Shown: positions 8,726 to 17,534, numbered from the stretch's first letter. The stretch: DNA of 64,000 nucleotides from an uncultured Spirochaetaceae bacterium (GCA_944390015.1 CALXOL010000003.1:97481-161480); one strand, 5' to 3'. Notes: generated by a model not told the origin, from the letters alone. A program made the numbers and translations.

Positions 8726-9508
8726 ATGAGGACATTAGAAGTAAAAAATGACAGCTTAAGCGAGATGGAAAAGTACGAGAGTATGGAACATGGTGTTGAC
8801 GGGATGAAAACCCGTTGTCCATCAACAGACATTAAGAATAAAGAGAACGATGAGATTATTATAACAGATTGTCTTGGAGAAAGATACATGGGGTGTGCCA
8901 AGAAAAGCGGCATACTCCGAATAAAAGGCACCCCCGGTAACGCTCTAGCCTCCTATCTGGACGGAGGGACCGTATTAGTTGACGGTAATGCGCAGGATGC
9001 GGCTGCCGATACCATGAATGCCGGACTTCTTGCGGTAAGAGGCTCTGCAGGTGATGCCCTTGCCTATGGAATGCGAGGTGGCAGGGTCTATATCCTAGGG
9101 GACGCCGGATACAGGGCAGGAGTGCACATGAAGGCCTATGGGGATAAGAGGAGCATACTCGTTATCGGAGGAAGAGCCGGTTCCTTTTTAGGGGAATACC
9201 TTGCAGGTGGAATCATAATCGTACTGGGACTTGGCTACGAGGGTAAGGACATTACGGGATACTTCTGCGGGAATGGCATGTATGCAGGAACAATCTATCT
9301 TAGAACTGATAAAACTCCTCTTAATCTTTCTCAGAATCTTATAAAGCGTGATGTAACTAAGGAAGAGAAGGAAAAGATACTTTCTCCTATACTTTCGGAC
9401 TATGCCGCAACATTCTCACTCTCTCTCGAACGCTGTTTGTCAGGTGGCTTCATCGCAATTGAAGCGGATAAATCAAAAACATATGGCGAGCTTTACGCCG
9501 CTGTCTGA
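8726..9508 (+). CDS. Glutamate synthase, GXGXG-domain subunit
   Basis: 260 residues. A right-handed beta-helix of the GXGXG type, equivalent to the C-terminal structural domain of GltB, here a separate subunit. Repeats are visible as GNALASYLDGGTVLVDGNAQD, AGDALAYGMRGGRVYI and AGSFLGEYLAGGIIIV, with CGNGMYAGTIYLR after them. It has no catalytic role of its own; it holds the amidotransferase and FMN domains together. Its ATG is one base after the previous stop. Confidence 0.88.
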   Translation: MRTLEVKNDSLSEMEKYESMEHGVDGMKTRCPSTDIKNKENDEIIITDCLGERYMGCAKKSGILRIKGTPGNALASYLDGGTVLVDGNAQDAAADTMNAGLLAVRGSAGDALAYGMRGGRVYILGDAGYRAGVHMKAYGDKRSILVIGGRAGSFLGEYLAGGIIIVLGLGYEGKDITGYFCGNGMYAGTIYLRTDKTPLNLSQNLIKRDVTKEEKEKILSPILSDYAATFSLSLERCLSGGFIAIEADKSKTYGELYAAV

Positions 9509-9516
9509 GGTGTTAT

Positions 9517-11103
9517 ATGTGTACAGTATTTGCTTATGAAGGACGATCGTTAGGAGTGGCCCAGATTAAAGCCATTCTAGAAAGAACAAAAAGAAGAGGC
9601 CCCGATGCTGAGAGGATAATCTCTCCAAAGAAGAACCTCTTTCTCGCATTCCAACGCCTTGCGATCATGGGAATCGATGAGAGGGGGATGCAGCCTTTTG
9701 AATATAATGGCATGTATAGCATCACGAACGGGGAGATATATGGATTCAGAGCCATAAGGAGAAAGCTGGAAAGTGAGGGGTATGATTTTCATTCCGACTC
9801 CGACTGCGAGACCGTCTTATACCTATATGAGAAATACGGGAAGAAGATGTTTTCCATGCTTGATGCGGAATATGCGACAGTAATATATGATGAAAAAGAA
9901 GGCTTCATCGCCGCAAGGGATCCAATCGGAATCCGTCCCCTATTCTACGGCTATGATAAGGATGGCATGATAGCTTTTGCCAGTGAGGCAACACTTCTTA
10001 CCCCGTTTTGTGCCGATGTAATGCCGTTTCCCCCAGGGCATTATTATAATAAGGGAGAATTCATCAGCTACAGGGACATCTCTGAGGTGAAATCATATAC
10101 GTATGGGAGCCTGGATGAGATAACAAAATCAATAAGGGAGCGTCTGATAAAGGCCGTTGAGAAAAGACTCGACTCAGACACACCTCTTGCATTCCTCCTC
10201 TCTGGAGGACTTGACAGCTCCCTCGTATGCTCTATTGCGACAAAGATACTAAAGAAGCCCATCAGGACGTTCTCAATCGGTATGGATAAGGATCCTATCG
10301 ATTCTAAATATGCAGAGCGCACAGCAGCATATCTAGGTGCGGTACATACGAACGTAACAATGAGTGAAAAGGATGTCATCTCTGCCCTGCCGGAGGTTAT
10401 AAACGCACTCGCCACTTATGATATCACGACGATAAGAGCTAGCATCGGCATGTTCCTCTTATGCCGCTTCATCCACGAGAATACCGATATCAAAGTACTT
10501 CTCACGGGAGAGGTTTCAGATGAGCTGTTCGGGTACAAATACACGGACTATGCCCCAAATGAAGTAGAGTTTGAAAAAGAGAGTCAGAAAAGAATACGTG
10601 AGCTTTATGCGTACGACGTACTTAGAGCTGACAGATGCATTGCTGATAACAGCATTGAAGCACGGGTTCCATTTGGTGATCTTGATTTCGCATCATACGT
10701 GCTCTCTATCGACCCTGAAATGAAGATGAACCATACGGGACATGGAAAATATCTTCTGCGCAAGGCATTTGAAGACGGTGGATGGCTTCCTGATGATATC
10801 CTTTGGAGGGAAAAGGCGGCATTCAGCGATGCTGTTGGACACAGCATGGTGGATGACCTCAAGGCATATGCAGAGAGGTATTACGAGGGAAAAGACCTTG
10901 AAAAAGAGTATAAAAAATATCCAGAGCAAGGAAGACCGTTTACCCCGGAGTCCCTGCTCTACAGAGAGATATTCGAGAGCTTTTATTCAGGACAGTACAA
11001 GATGATACCCGGCTTCTGGATGCCAAACAGCAGCTGGCCGGGATGCCGTGTCTCAGATCCTTCTGCCCGGGTACTATCAAACTACGGAAAAAGCGGAGAA
11101 TAA
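9517..11103 (+). CDS. asnB: Asparagine synthetase B (glutamine-hydrolysing)
   Basis: 528 residues. A class II amidotransferase domain starts at Met1-Cys2 (MCTVFAYEG, processed to expose Cys). The ATP-pyrophosphatase domain carries the PP-motif SGGLDSSLVCS near residue 229, plus LLTGEVSDELFGY and IEARVPFGDLDF. It converts aspartate, ATP and glutamine to asparagine. The gene lies 8 bases after the glutamate synthase genes and ends at a strong terminator, so it belongs to the same attenuated operon. Confidence 0.93.
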   Translation: MCTVFAYEGRSLGVAQIKAILERTKRRGPDAERIISPKKNLFLAFQRLAIMGIDERGMQPFEYNGMYSITNGEIYGFRAIRRKLESEGYDFHSDSDCETVLYLYEKYGKKMFSMLDAEYATVIYDEKEGFIAARDPIGIRPLFYGYDKDGMIAFASEATLLTPFCADVMPFPPGHYYNKGEFISYRDISEVKSYTYGSLDEITKSIRERLIKAVEKRLDSDTPLAFLLSGGLDSSLVCSIATKILKKPIRTFSIGMDKDPIDSKYAERTAAYLGAVHTNVTMSEKDVISALPEVINALATYDITTIRASIGMFLLCRFIHENTDIKVLLTGEVSDELFGYKYTDYAPNEVEFEKESQKRIRELYAYDVLRADRCIADNSIEARVPFGDLDFASYVLSIDPEMKMNHTGHGKYLLRKAFEDGGWLPDDILWREKAAFSDAVGHSMVDDLKAYAERYYEGKDLEKEYKKYPEQGRPFTPESLLYREIFESFYSGQYKMIPGFWMPNSSWPGCRVSDPSARVLSNYGKSGE

Positions 11104-11113
11104 AACTAACGTT

Positions 11114-11150
11114 CAGGAATGCACAAGCGATTGTACATTCCTGTTTTTTT
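11114..11150 (+). terminator. Terminator after asnB
   Basis: CAGGAATG-c-ACAA (11114-11126), GCGA loop, TTGT-a-CATTCCTG (11131-11143), then seven T. It overlaps the convergent pyrG stop codon by two bases. Confidence 0.88.
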
Positions 11151-12750
11151 ACTTAGCGAGGGCTGCCTTGATAAACCCATCAAAGAGCGGATGAACCCTG
11201 TTCGGTCTGCTCTTGAACTCAGGATGGGACTGCACGGCTACGAAGAATCGGCATGAGGGGTTCTCCATCGCCTCCACAAGTTTTCCATCGGGGCTCATTC
11301 CGCTGAAAACGATTCCACCCTTTTCAATCCTTTCTTTGAAAACCGGGGAGACCTCATAGCGATGCCTATGACGCTCATCGACCAGATCACAGTTATATAA
11401 GTCATGAAGAAGAGTACCTTTTTCTATCGAGCAAGGATAGGAGCCAAGACGCATTGTCCCACCTTTTGCCGTGATATTCCTCTGCTCATCCATAAGGTCT
11501 ATCACGCATTCATCGCATTCTGCGTCAAACTCCCTTGAGTTCGCCCTCTCAAGACCTGATAGTGAACGTGATGCCTCGATTACAGCTATCTGCATTCCAA
11601 GGCAAATTCCCAAATACGGAACATCGTGTTCTCTGGCATAACGCGCTGCAAGAATCATCCCCTCGATTCCCCTTGAGCCGAATCCGCCAGGAACAAGTAT
11701 CCCATCGACAGAGCAAAGATGCTTTGCAGCCCCATCCCTCTCCAAGTCCTCAGAATCAACAAAATCGAGCTCAAGTTCCGCATTGTTTTTGCTTGCCGCA
11801 TGGTATAAAGCCTCGTTAATCGATAGATACGCATCGTGGAGTTTCACATATTTTCCGCATATTGCGATACGTACCTTCCTCTCCTTTTTCCCCATCATCT
11901 TGCTGACTGCGCTAGCCCATGCGTCAAGATCACATTCCCTTGATTTTAGAAATAGCCGCGATACAACATATTCATCGAAGCCCCGCTCATGCAGTAAGAG
12001 AGGAAGCGCATAAATCGGACTAATGTTTTCATTGCCGATTACCGCATGGGAATCGACATTGCAGAACAAGGAGATTTTTTTAAGTATGTCAGCATCAAGC
12101 GCCTTATCAGATCTTGCGATTATGCAGTCAGGCATTATCCCCATCCCTTGAAGCTCATGGACAGAATGCTGACTCGGCTTTGTCTTATACTCACCGCTGC
12201 ATGCAAGATAGGGAACGAGAACGACATGTATGAACATGGAATTCTCAATTCCGACCTCAGTCCTGAGCTCTCTTGCAGCCTCAAGAAAAGGCTGGCTTTC
12301 TATATCACCTATCGTACCCCCGATCTCAGTAATCACCACATCCGCTCCTGTCATTTCGCCAAGAGAATATATGTTGGCCTTTATCTCGTCGGTCACATGC
12401 GGGATTATCTGGACCGTCTTTCCAAGATACTCCCCCCTTCTCTCCCTCGTGAGAATATTCCAGAATACCTTACCGCTTGTAAGATTGGATTTTCGATTTA
12501 GATTCTCATCTATGAATCTCTCATAGTGTCCGAGATCAAGATCTGTCTCAGCCCCATCATCTGTTACGAAGACCTCACCATGCTGATAGGGGCTCATCGT
12601 TCCCGGATCTACATTCAGATATGGATCCAGCTTCTGCGCTGCAACTTTCAGCCCCCTCTGTTTAAGTAAAAGACCCAGGCTCGCTGCGCTTACACCCTTA
12701 CCTAGCCCTGATACGACTCCACCAGTGACGAATATGAATTTCCGCTCCAT
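11149..12750 (-). CDS. pyrG: CTP synthase
   Basis: 533 residues from the ATG at 12750, preceded by GGGAGG. An upstream in-frame extension to 12810 would cross the leader terminator and is rejected. The N-terminal amidoligase domain begins FVTGGVVSGLGKGVSAASLG with QKLDPYLNVDPGTM. The C-terminal class I glutamine amidotransferase has nucleophile Cys in YLGICLGMQ and His/Glu in QSHPEF. It makes CTP from UTP, ATP and glutamine. It faces asnB across a terminator and has its own promoter and leader hairpin. Confidence 0.96.
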   Translation of the reverse strand: MERKFIFVTGGVVSGLGKGVSAASLGLLLKQRGLKVAAQKLDPYLNVDPGTMSPYQHGEVFVTDDGAETDLDLGHYERFIDENLNRKSNLTSGKVFWNILTRERRGEYLGKTVQIIPHVTDEIKANIYSLGEMTGADVVITEIGGTIGDIESQPFLEAARELRTEVGIENSMFIHVVLVPYLACSGEYKTKPSQHSVHELQGMGIMPDCIIARSDKALDADILKKISLFCNVDSHAVIGNENISPIYALPLLLHERGFDEYVVSRLFLKSRECDLDAWASAVSKMMGKKERKVRIAICGKYVKLHDAYLSINEALYHAASKNNAELELDFVDSEDLERDGAAKHLCSVDGILVPGGFGSRGIEGMILAARYAREHDVPYLGICLGMQIAVIEASRSLSGLERANSREFDAECDECVIDLMDEQRNITAKGGTMRLGSYPCSIEKGTLLHDLYNCDLVDERHRHRYEVSPVFKERIEKGGIVFSGMSPDGKLVEAMENPSCRFFVAVQSHPEFKSRPNRVHPLFDGFIKAALAK

Positions 12751-12761
12751 GCTTTCCTCCC

Positions 12762-12801
12762 AAAAAAGAAAAAGACGCCTATCCCAAACGAGATAGACGT
12801 C
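12762..12801 (-). terminator. Leader terminator (attenuator candidate) before pyrG
   Basis: Minus strand: GACG-t-CTATC (12801-12792) pairs with GATAG-g-CGTC (12783-12774) around an eight-base loop. A T-rich tract (12773-12762) leads straight into the GGGAGG ribosome site. In Gram-positives pyrG is controlled by a leader terminator responding to CTP. The position here is the same, but the initial GGGC run used for reiterative transcription is not evident. Confidence 0.8.
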
Positions 12802-12818
12802 CTTGTCCAATTTTCGTC

Positions 12819-12848
12819 ATTCTACATCTTTACATGCATTTATCTCAA
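12819..12848 (-). promoter_or_regulatory. pyrG promoter
   Basis: Minus strand: TTGAGA (12848-12843), an 18-base spacer, TAGAAT (12824-12819). It would start transcription near 12812, giving a leader of about 62 bases containing the terminator. Confidence 0.55.
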
Positions 12849-12918
12849 CAGAAAAAAGAGAGAAAGCAATGAAATTTGCAATAACAGGAAACGATTGGAA
12901 AATCTTAAGATGTTCTGC

Positions 12919-13245
12919 CTACTTTCTAATGAATGATCTGTCTTTATCAGGCATCTCATCCCTTATATACCGCTCAGCTTTCATATGAAGATTGTACTTC
13001 TCTCTAAGCTTTGCAACTTCGCTCATTAAAGGAGATGAATGGTATTCATCCAATGCCTTCTGATCTCTCCATGTATCTATTAAGAGAACCGTCTCAGGAT
13101 CGGAAAGACCGATGAAATATTCATATCTGAGGCATCCATCAATTTTCTTTATTCTTTCAACGATTCCACCAGAGAGCATTTCTTCTGCAAAAGCTTTTGC
13201 ATTACCTTTTTCACCAGAGTAATAAAGATTCATTGAAAAACTCAT
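12919..13245 (-). CDS. ABM-domain protein (putative quinol monooxygenase, YgiN-like)
   Basis: 108 residues, a single antibiotic-biosynthesis-monooxygenase/dimeric alpha-beta barrel domain (SGGIVERIKKIDGCLRYEYF, VLLIDTWRDQKALDEYHSS). These small dimers act in quinol, haem or aromatic chemistry; substrate cannot be assigned. It sits after the LysR gene on the same strand, 179 bases downstream. The gap contains TTAGGTA (13326-13332), the same motif that flanks the LysR/cupin promoter region, so it may belong to the same regulon. Confidence 0.8.
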   Translation of the reverse strand: MSFSMNLYYSGEKGNAKAFAEEMLSGGIVERIKKIDGCLRYEYFIGLSDPETVLLIDTWRDQKALDEYHSSPLMSEVAKLREKYNLHMKAERYIRDEMPDKDRSFIRK

Positions 13246-13424
13246 CGCCCCATCCTTCCACAGTTACCACTAAGCAGAGTGAAATAATCCATCTTCATAC
13301 CTTCCTTGACGAAAAGATGTAAAATTTAGGTATGTTCTAAAATTCTTCATCCTTACCTTTATTTCTAGAATTTACAACGGAGATATTAAAATGTCTAATA
13401 CTTATTTTTCATTTCAATAAATAC

Positions 13425-14291
13425 TTAATCTGTATTTTTAAGAAAATCAATGAAACTTCTTGTGACGGTGGAAAAGAGCTGGTTCTTCTTCCAACACACA
13501 GCACTCCCTGTCATCAGAGGAGGAATCATGGGGATGAAGCGGAGGCCTTCATAGTTTGCAAAGAGGTCAAAGCATATCCCTATCCCAAGTCCAGAGCGAA
13601 CCATTACAGCGACGTTCCTACCGAGGTTGTATCTTGCAGCTATATTAAGATCCTGAAAGGAGGCACCGAACCAGCCTTCAAGAATATATCTCACTTCCGT
13701 CCTGACAGGGAGAATAAGAGACTTGTCCTTAACATCATCGGGACAGACAAATTCCTTTTCAGAGAGCGGATCATCTTCTCTGACGAGCGCGCCCCATCTT
13801 TCCTTGCCCTGAAGATGAAGTGTCTCAAAGCGGGATGTATCCACAGGCTCTGTAACAAGCCCCAGTTCAAATACTCCCTTCTCAATATTCTCCTTGATGC
13901 CATCAGCATTCGTCGTATAGATGTTGTAGATTACGCCTTTATGAAGTTTCCGGAACTCTGCCATCTTCGATGCAAGGATATCCATGCTGTGCGTCTCTGT
14001 GCAGCCAATAGTGATTTCACCTACAATGTCCTTATTCTTGTTGCCAATAGCCTCTGTGGTATTCTCAGCAAGGGAGAGAATCTCCTCTGCTCTACGCTTT
14101 AAAAAGAGCCCGTCCTCTGTAAGTTTTATGCAGTACTTGCTCCGCTTAAAGAGCTTTGTTCCGAGCTCATCCTCAAGCTGCATGATCTGCCTTGAGAGTG
14201 TTGGCTGCGTGACATGGAGTATGTCCGCCGCCCTTGTTATGTTCTCTTCCTCTGCAATCGTGAGGAAATATCTTAGTACTCTGAGTTCCAT
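13425..14291 (-). CDS. LysR-family transcriptional regulator
   Basis: 288 residues. The N-terminal winged HTH is typical: LRYFLTIAEEENITRAADILHVTQPTLSRQI. The C-terminal effector-binding domain (about 90-288) shows the two-lobed periplasmic-binding-protein pattern. It is divergent from the CMD-cupin gene, the usual arrangement of a LysR regulator and its target. The ATG at 14291 has no Shine-Dalgarno sequence and lies 7 bases after TAGAAT, so the transcript may be leaderless. Confidence 0.92.
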   Translation of the reverse strand: MELRVLRYFLTIAEEENITRAADILHVTQPTLSRQIMQLEDELGTKLFKRSKYCIKLTEDGLFLKRRAEEILSLAENTTEAIGNKNKDIVGEITIGCTETHSMDILASKMAEFRKLHKGVIYNIYTTNADGIKENIEKGVFELGLVTEPVDTSRFETLHLQGKERWGALVREDDPLSEKEFVCPDDVKDKSLILPVRTEVRYILEGWFGASFQDLNIAARYNLGRNVAVMVRSGLGIGICFDLFANYEGLRFIPMIPPLMTGSAVCWKKNQLFSTVTRSFIDFLKNTD

Positions 14292-14317
14292 ATTTGTGAT
14301 TCTATCATGATTATAAA

Positions 14318-14391
14318 TTACCTAAAAGCATTTTTAATCATGAAAAAGAAGTATTAGACATAACAATCCAGCAATTTTAAATTATAGGTAA
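14318..14391. promoter_or_regulatory. Divergent operator region with TTACCTA / TAGGTAA arms
   Basis: TTACCTA (14318-14324) and TAGGTAA (14385-14391) are exact reverse complements separated by 60 bases in the gap between the LysR gene and the CMD-cupin gene. The first overlaps the presumed -35 of the LysR promoter. A TTAGGTA copy also lies upstream of the ABM gene at 13326. Proposed LysR sites; not verified. Confidence 0.4.
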
Positions 14392-14416
14392 AGATTGATG
14401 TTCATGGAGGCAAGTT

Positions 14417-15151
14417 ATGGTCAAACAGACGGCAGGACGTGATGCCCTCACAGGATTTGCGGATGAGTTTGCACATCTCAATGATGACATACTCTTTGGC
14501 GAGGTATGGACGAGGGAAGATAAACTATCTCTAAAAATGAGATCCATTCTCACTATAACTGTACTTATATCAAAAGGGTTAATCGATTCCTCTTTTCAGT
14601 ACCATATGCAGACTGCGAAGAAGAACGGTGTGACAAAAGCTGAGATGGGAGAAATTCTAACCCATATCGCATTCTATGCAGGATGGCCAAATGCATGGGC
14701 GGCATTCCGAGTTGCTCTTGAAGTCTACAAGAATGATAAAGGAAAGGACGGCGGCATGTTCGGCCTTGGAGAGCCCAATGATGCTTATGCCCAGTATTTC
14801 ATCGGCAAGTCATATCTCAAGCCACTTACGGATCCGAAGGAGACCGTGTTCATGGCGAATGTCACCTTCGAGCCTGGATGCCGCAACAACTGGCATATCC
14901 ATCACGCTGACAAAGGCGGAGGACAGATTCTTCTCTGCACATCGGGCCGAGGATGGTATCAGGAGGAAGGAAAAGAAGCAGTAGAACTTCACCCGGGCGA
15001 TGTCATTACGATTCCAAGAGAAGTGAAGCACTGGCATGGTGCGGCAAAAGACAGCTGGTTCAGCCACATCGCAGTCGAAGTTCCTGGAGAGAATACGCAT
15101 AACGAATGGCTCGAGTCTGTTTCAGATGAAGAATATTCTAAGCTAATTTAA
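14417..15151 (+). CDS. Carboxymuconolactone decarboxylase-like / cupin fusion protein
   Basis: 244 residues. Residues 1-105 are a carboxymuconolactone decarboxylase/AhpD-like helical domain (LKMRSILTITVLISKG, ILTHIAFYAGWPNAW). The usual AhpD CxxC is absent, so it is not a thiol peroxidase type. Residues about 125-235 form a cupin: NNWHIHHADKGGGQILLC gives His ligands of motif 1, and HPGDVITIPREVKHWHGA gives motif 2. Such proteins occur with quinone/aromatic or redox-stress genes; the substrate is unknown. Start 14417 follows GGAGG at 6 bases. Divergent from a LysR regulator. Confidence 0.85.
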   Translation: MVKQTAGRDALTGFADEFAHLNDDILFGEVWTREDKLSLKMRSILTITVLISKGLIDSSFQYHMQTAKKNGVTKAEMGEILTHIAFYAGWPNAWAAFRVALEVYKNDKGKDGGMFGLGEPNDAYAQYFIGKSYLKPLTDPKETVFMANVTFEPGCRNNWHIHHADKGGGQILLCTSGRGWYQEEGKEAVELHPGDVITIPREVKHWHGAAKDSWFSHIAVEVPGENTHNEWLESVSDEEYSKLI

Positions 15152-15614
15152 ACCTGTAATAGCGGCATCTGGTTACCATTTCAGCAACTAGATGCCTGCT
15201 TGCCATGAAATGAAGATCTCAAATACGGTACATTCACATTTGAAAAAGTTCAGCCCCAATTTACCCTTATACTTATAATCTAAAAATCTATTTTCAGATT
15301 TTACACTATTATTTAAAAATTAATTTTAAATATTATTATTTGCAAGTTAATCAACAAAAAGATCTCCTTTTCTGTCTCTAGATACTAAGATTATGTTTGC
15401 TGGCATACAATATTTTCTATATAAAGCCTTTTTAAAGAACTAAATCATATTCTAACTTTATATGCCCAATTGAATAATACTTAACCAAGTATTTATATTT
15501 TATATTTTTGACAACTATTACCAAAAATTCAATTTATACATTGAAGACAATCAGCTAAATTGTTATATTTACTATGATTCATAACAAGTAATCAATAATT
15601 TTTAGGAGATCATC
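15152..15614 (+). other. AT-rich gene-free stretch with promoter for the RloA-like gene
   Basis: 463 bases, markedly AT-rich. Near the left end GGCATCT (15164-15170 region) and AGATGCC form a hairpin without a T-run, perhaps ending the cupin transcript. At the right end TTGAAG (15541-15546), a 17-base spacer and TATATT (15564-15569) make a promoter 45 bases before the ATPase gene. I see no ORF or RNA gene in the remainder. Confidence 0.5.
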
Positions 15615-16835
15615 ATGCTCATCAGATTTAAAGCAAGCAATTTTCGATCCTTCCGAGAGCCAATGGAATTTTCCATGAAAGCATCTTCAAATAAGGAACA
15701 TCCTGAGAATACAAAAGAGCAATCCATCTATGGAAATCTCTTAAAATCTGCAGCTATCTTTGGTGCAAATGCTGCAGGAAAATCAAATCTTATAAGAGCG
15801 ATTACATCCGCTCTTATAATCATACGTACATCAGAAACAAGACAGGTCAACGAACTTATTCCGTTTGTTGAGCCTTTTGCCTTCTGCAAAGAGGTAAAGG
15901 AAACATCCTTTGAATTCGAATTTACAATGGATGAAAGCAGATACATTTACGGATTCTCTTGTACTCAGAAGAAAATCACCGAAGAACATCTGACAGCATA
16001 CAATTCTCAGAGACCCACAAAGATATTCAAGAGAACAGCAAAGGGATATGAATTCTACAGCAATGAAGCACAAAACCAGCTTAGGCCTCTAACTGAACGA
16101 ACCACTGCTAACAAGCTATTCATTGCCACTGCCACAGTATGGAATGCCAGTCTGACTAAAAAGCCCTATCTCTGGCTTAGCAGTTATATAGATGTCTTTG
16201 ACTCAAACAACCCCATGCTTCAATCGCTTGAGCTATATGAAAAAGATAAGAGCGGAAAGCTCAGATCATTCACAAATAACCTTCTGAAAGAGGCTGACAT
16301 AAACATAAGTGATTTTACAATTGAAGCAAAGAATATAAATAATCCACCTCTTTTCATGGTTAATATACCTGTTCCGTCCATACAGAAGGAGTATATAGTA
16401 AGGACAGAGCATATTGTTCGAACGGACGGAGATAATCATGCCATATATCAGCTCCCATTACCTGCTGAATCTAAAGGAACACAAAATCTATTTTTCTTGA
16501 GTCCATGGATTAAGAAAGCTCTCGATAAAGGATATGTATTCTGTGTGGACGAGCTTGATTCAAGCATGCACCCTGCCCTACTGCTTTATATCGTCAATCT
16601 CTTCAATTCTCCTGAAACGAATCCGAAAGGTGCTCAGCTCATCATGACAACGCATACTACTGATCTCCTTTCCACAAGCATCATGAGAAGGGATCAGATC
16701 TTCTTCGTGGAGAAAGACAACAATACGGGTCTCTCGGATCTGTACTCTCTCAATGACTTCCCTGCAAGGACCAGAGAAGATATTAGGAAAGCATATATCG
16801 CAGGCAGATTCGGTGCTGTACCGAACATACTGTGA
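15615..16835 (+). CDS. RloA-like AAA family ATPase (putative defence component)
   Basis: 406 residues. An SMC/ABC-type ATPase with the N-terminal strand LIRFKASNFRSFREP, Walker A FGANAAGKSNLIRAI (about residues 53-67), a D-loop/Walker B region CVDELDSSMHP and H-loop MTTHTTDLLST. This matches the AAA_15/AAA_21 class to which RloA belongs. It is followed after 9 bases by a RloB-like gene; RloA/RloB were first named as ORFs linked to restriction systems. A role as an ATPase sensor of a two-gene phage-defence module is inferred. Start 15615 has AGGAG. Lower GC than the neighbours suggests acquisition. Confidence 0.82.
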   Translation: MLIRFKASNFRSFREPMEFSMKASSNKEHPENTKEQSIYGNLLKSAAIFGANAAGKSNLIRAITSALIIIRTSETRQVNELIPFVEPFAFCKEVKETSFEFEFTMDESRYIYGFSCTQKKITEEHLTAYNSQRPTKIFKRTAKGYEFYSNEAQNQLRPLTERTTANKLFIATATVWNASLTKKPYLWLSSYIDVFDSNNPMLQSLELYEKDKSGKLRSFTNNLLKEADINISDFTIEAKNINNPPLFMVNIPVPSIQKEYIVRTEHIVRTDGDNHAIYQLPLPAESKGTQNLFFLSPWIKKALDKGYVFCVDELDSSMHPALLLYIVNLFNSPETNPKGAQLIMTTHTTDLLSTSIMRRDQIFFVEKDNNTGLSDLYSLNDFPARTREDIRKAYIAGRFGAVPNIL

Positions 16836-16844
16836 GGTACAATC

Positions 16845-17486
16845 ATGGCAAAAAGAAATGAGAACCCATCAAAAAAGAGAAAACAGAACAAGCTCATATT
16901 ATTTGCCGCAGAAGGGCATAATGCCACAGAGACTCTTTATCTCAAGGACTTGATCAAGAATCTTAATGGAGTAGTGCTCAGAAAAGCCCACGGTAACGAA
17001 ACAGATCCTATAGGTATGATTGAGAATTTGATAGCTTCAATGGATGCGCTTGGTTTCGATTCCTATTATGGAGATCTTGCGTTCTGTTTCGTTGATCTTG
17101 ACTGTGATAAAGGAAAGGAGCAGCAAATCAGGAAAGCATTGGAACTAGCTACAAGTAACAACATTCACCTCATCATTTCAAATCCTTGCTTTGAATTATG
17201 GTATATATGCCATTTTACAAGCTCTCCGAAGAATTATCTCAAAAGCAAAGACCTGTTAAATGATATGCCTTCTTACATAAATGGATACAACAAATCTATG
17301 GAGGCAATATATCCACTGATCAAGGACAAAACCAATGCGGCAATAAGGAATGCAGAACAACTCGAAAAGCGTGCAAAAGAAAAAGGCTATATCCCTAACA
17401 CTGCAGATTTTTCTCCGTCAACCGATGTCTACAGGATTTTTCAATTACTGACTGCTCCCACAAGCAAGCAAATGGGGTTCCGGTGA
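16845..17486 (+). CDS. RloB-like protein with Toprim-type motifs
   Basis: 213 residues. A basic N-terminus is followed by FAAEGHNATETLYLKDL (a Toprim-like Glu motif), then FCFVDLDCDKG (a D-x-D motif). The family signature ISNPCFELWYICHF comes next, and the protein ends soon after TDVYRIFQLL. This layout matches RloB. Toprim folds in defence proteins often act as nucleases triggered by an ATPase partner. The last residues (PTSKQMGFR) may be altered by the adjacent TnpB element, which begins within about 50 bases. Ribosome site GAGGT before 16845. Confidence 0.8.
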   Translation: MAKRNENPSKKRKQNKLILFAAEGHNATETLYLKDLIKNLNGVVLRKAHGNETDPIGMIENLIASMDALGFDSYYGDLAFCFVDLDCDKGKEQQIRKALELATSNNIHLIISNPCFELWYICHFTSSPKNYLKSKDLLNDMPSYINGYNKSMEAIYPLIKDKTNAAIRNAEQLEKRAKEKGYIPNTADFSPSTDVYRIFQLLTAPTSKQMGFR

Positions 17487-17534
17487 ATAGGCTTATACCA
17501 TATCCGTACATCATTCTCAGACTTTGGGATTAAA

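Noticed and set aside
12751..12810. In-frame N-terminal extension of pyrG
   Set aside because: It runs through the leader hairpin; CTP synthase proteins start at the MERKFIFVTGG position.
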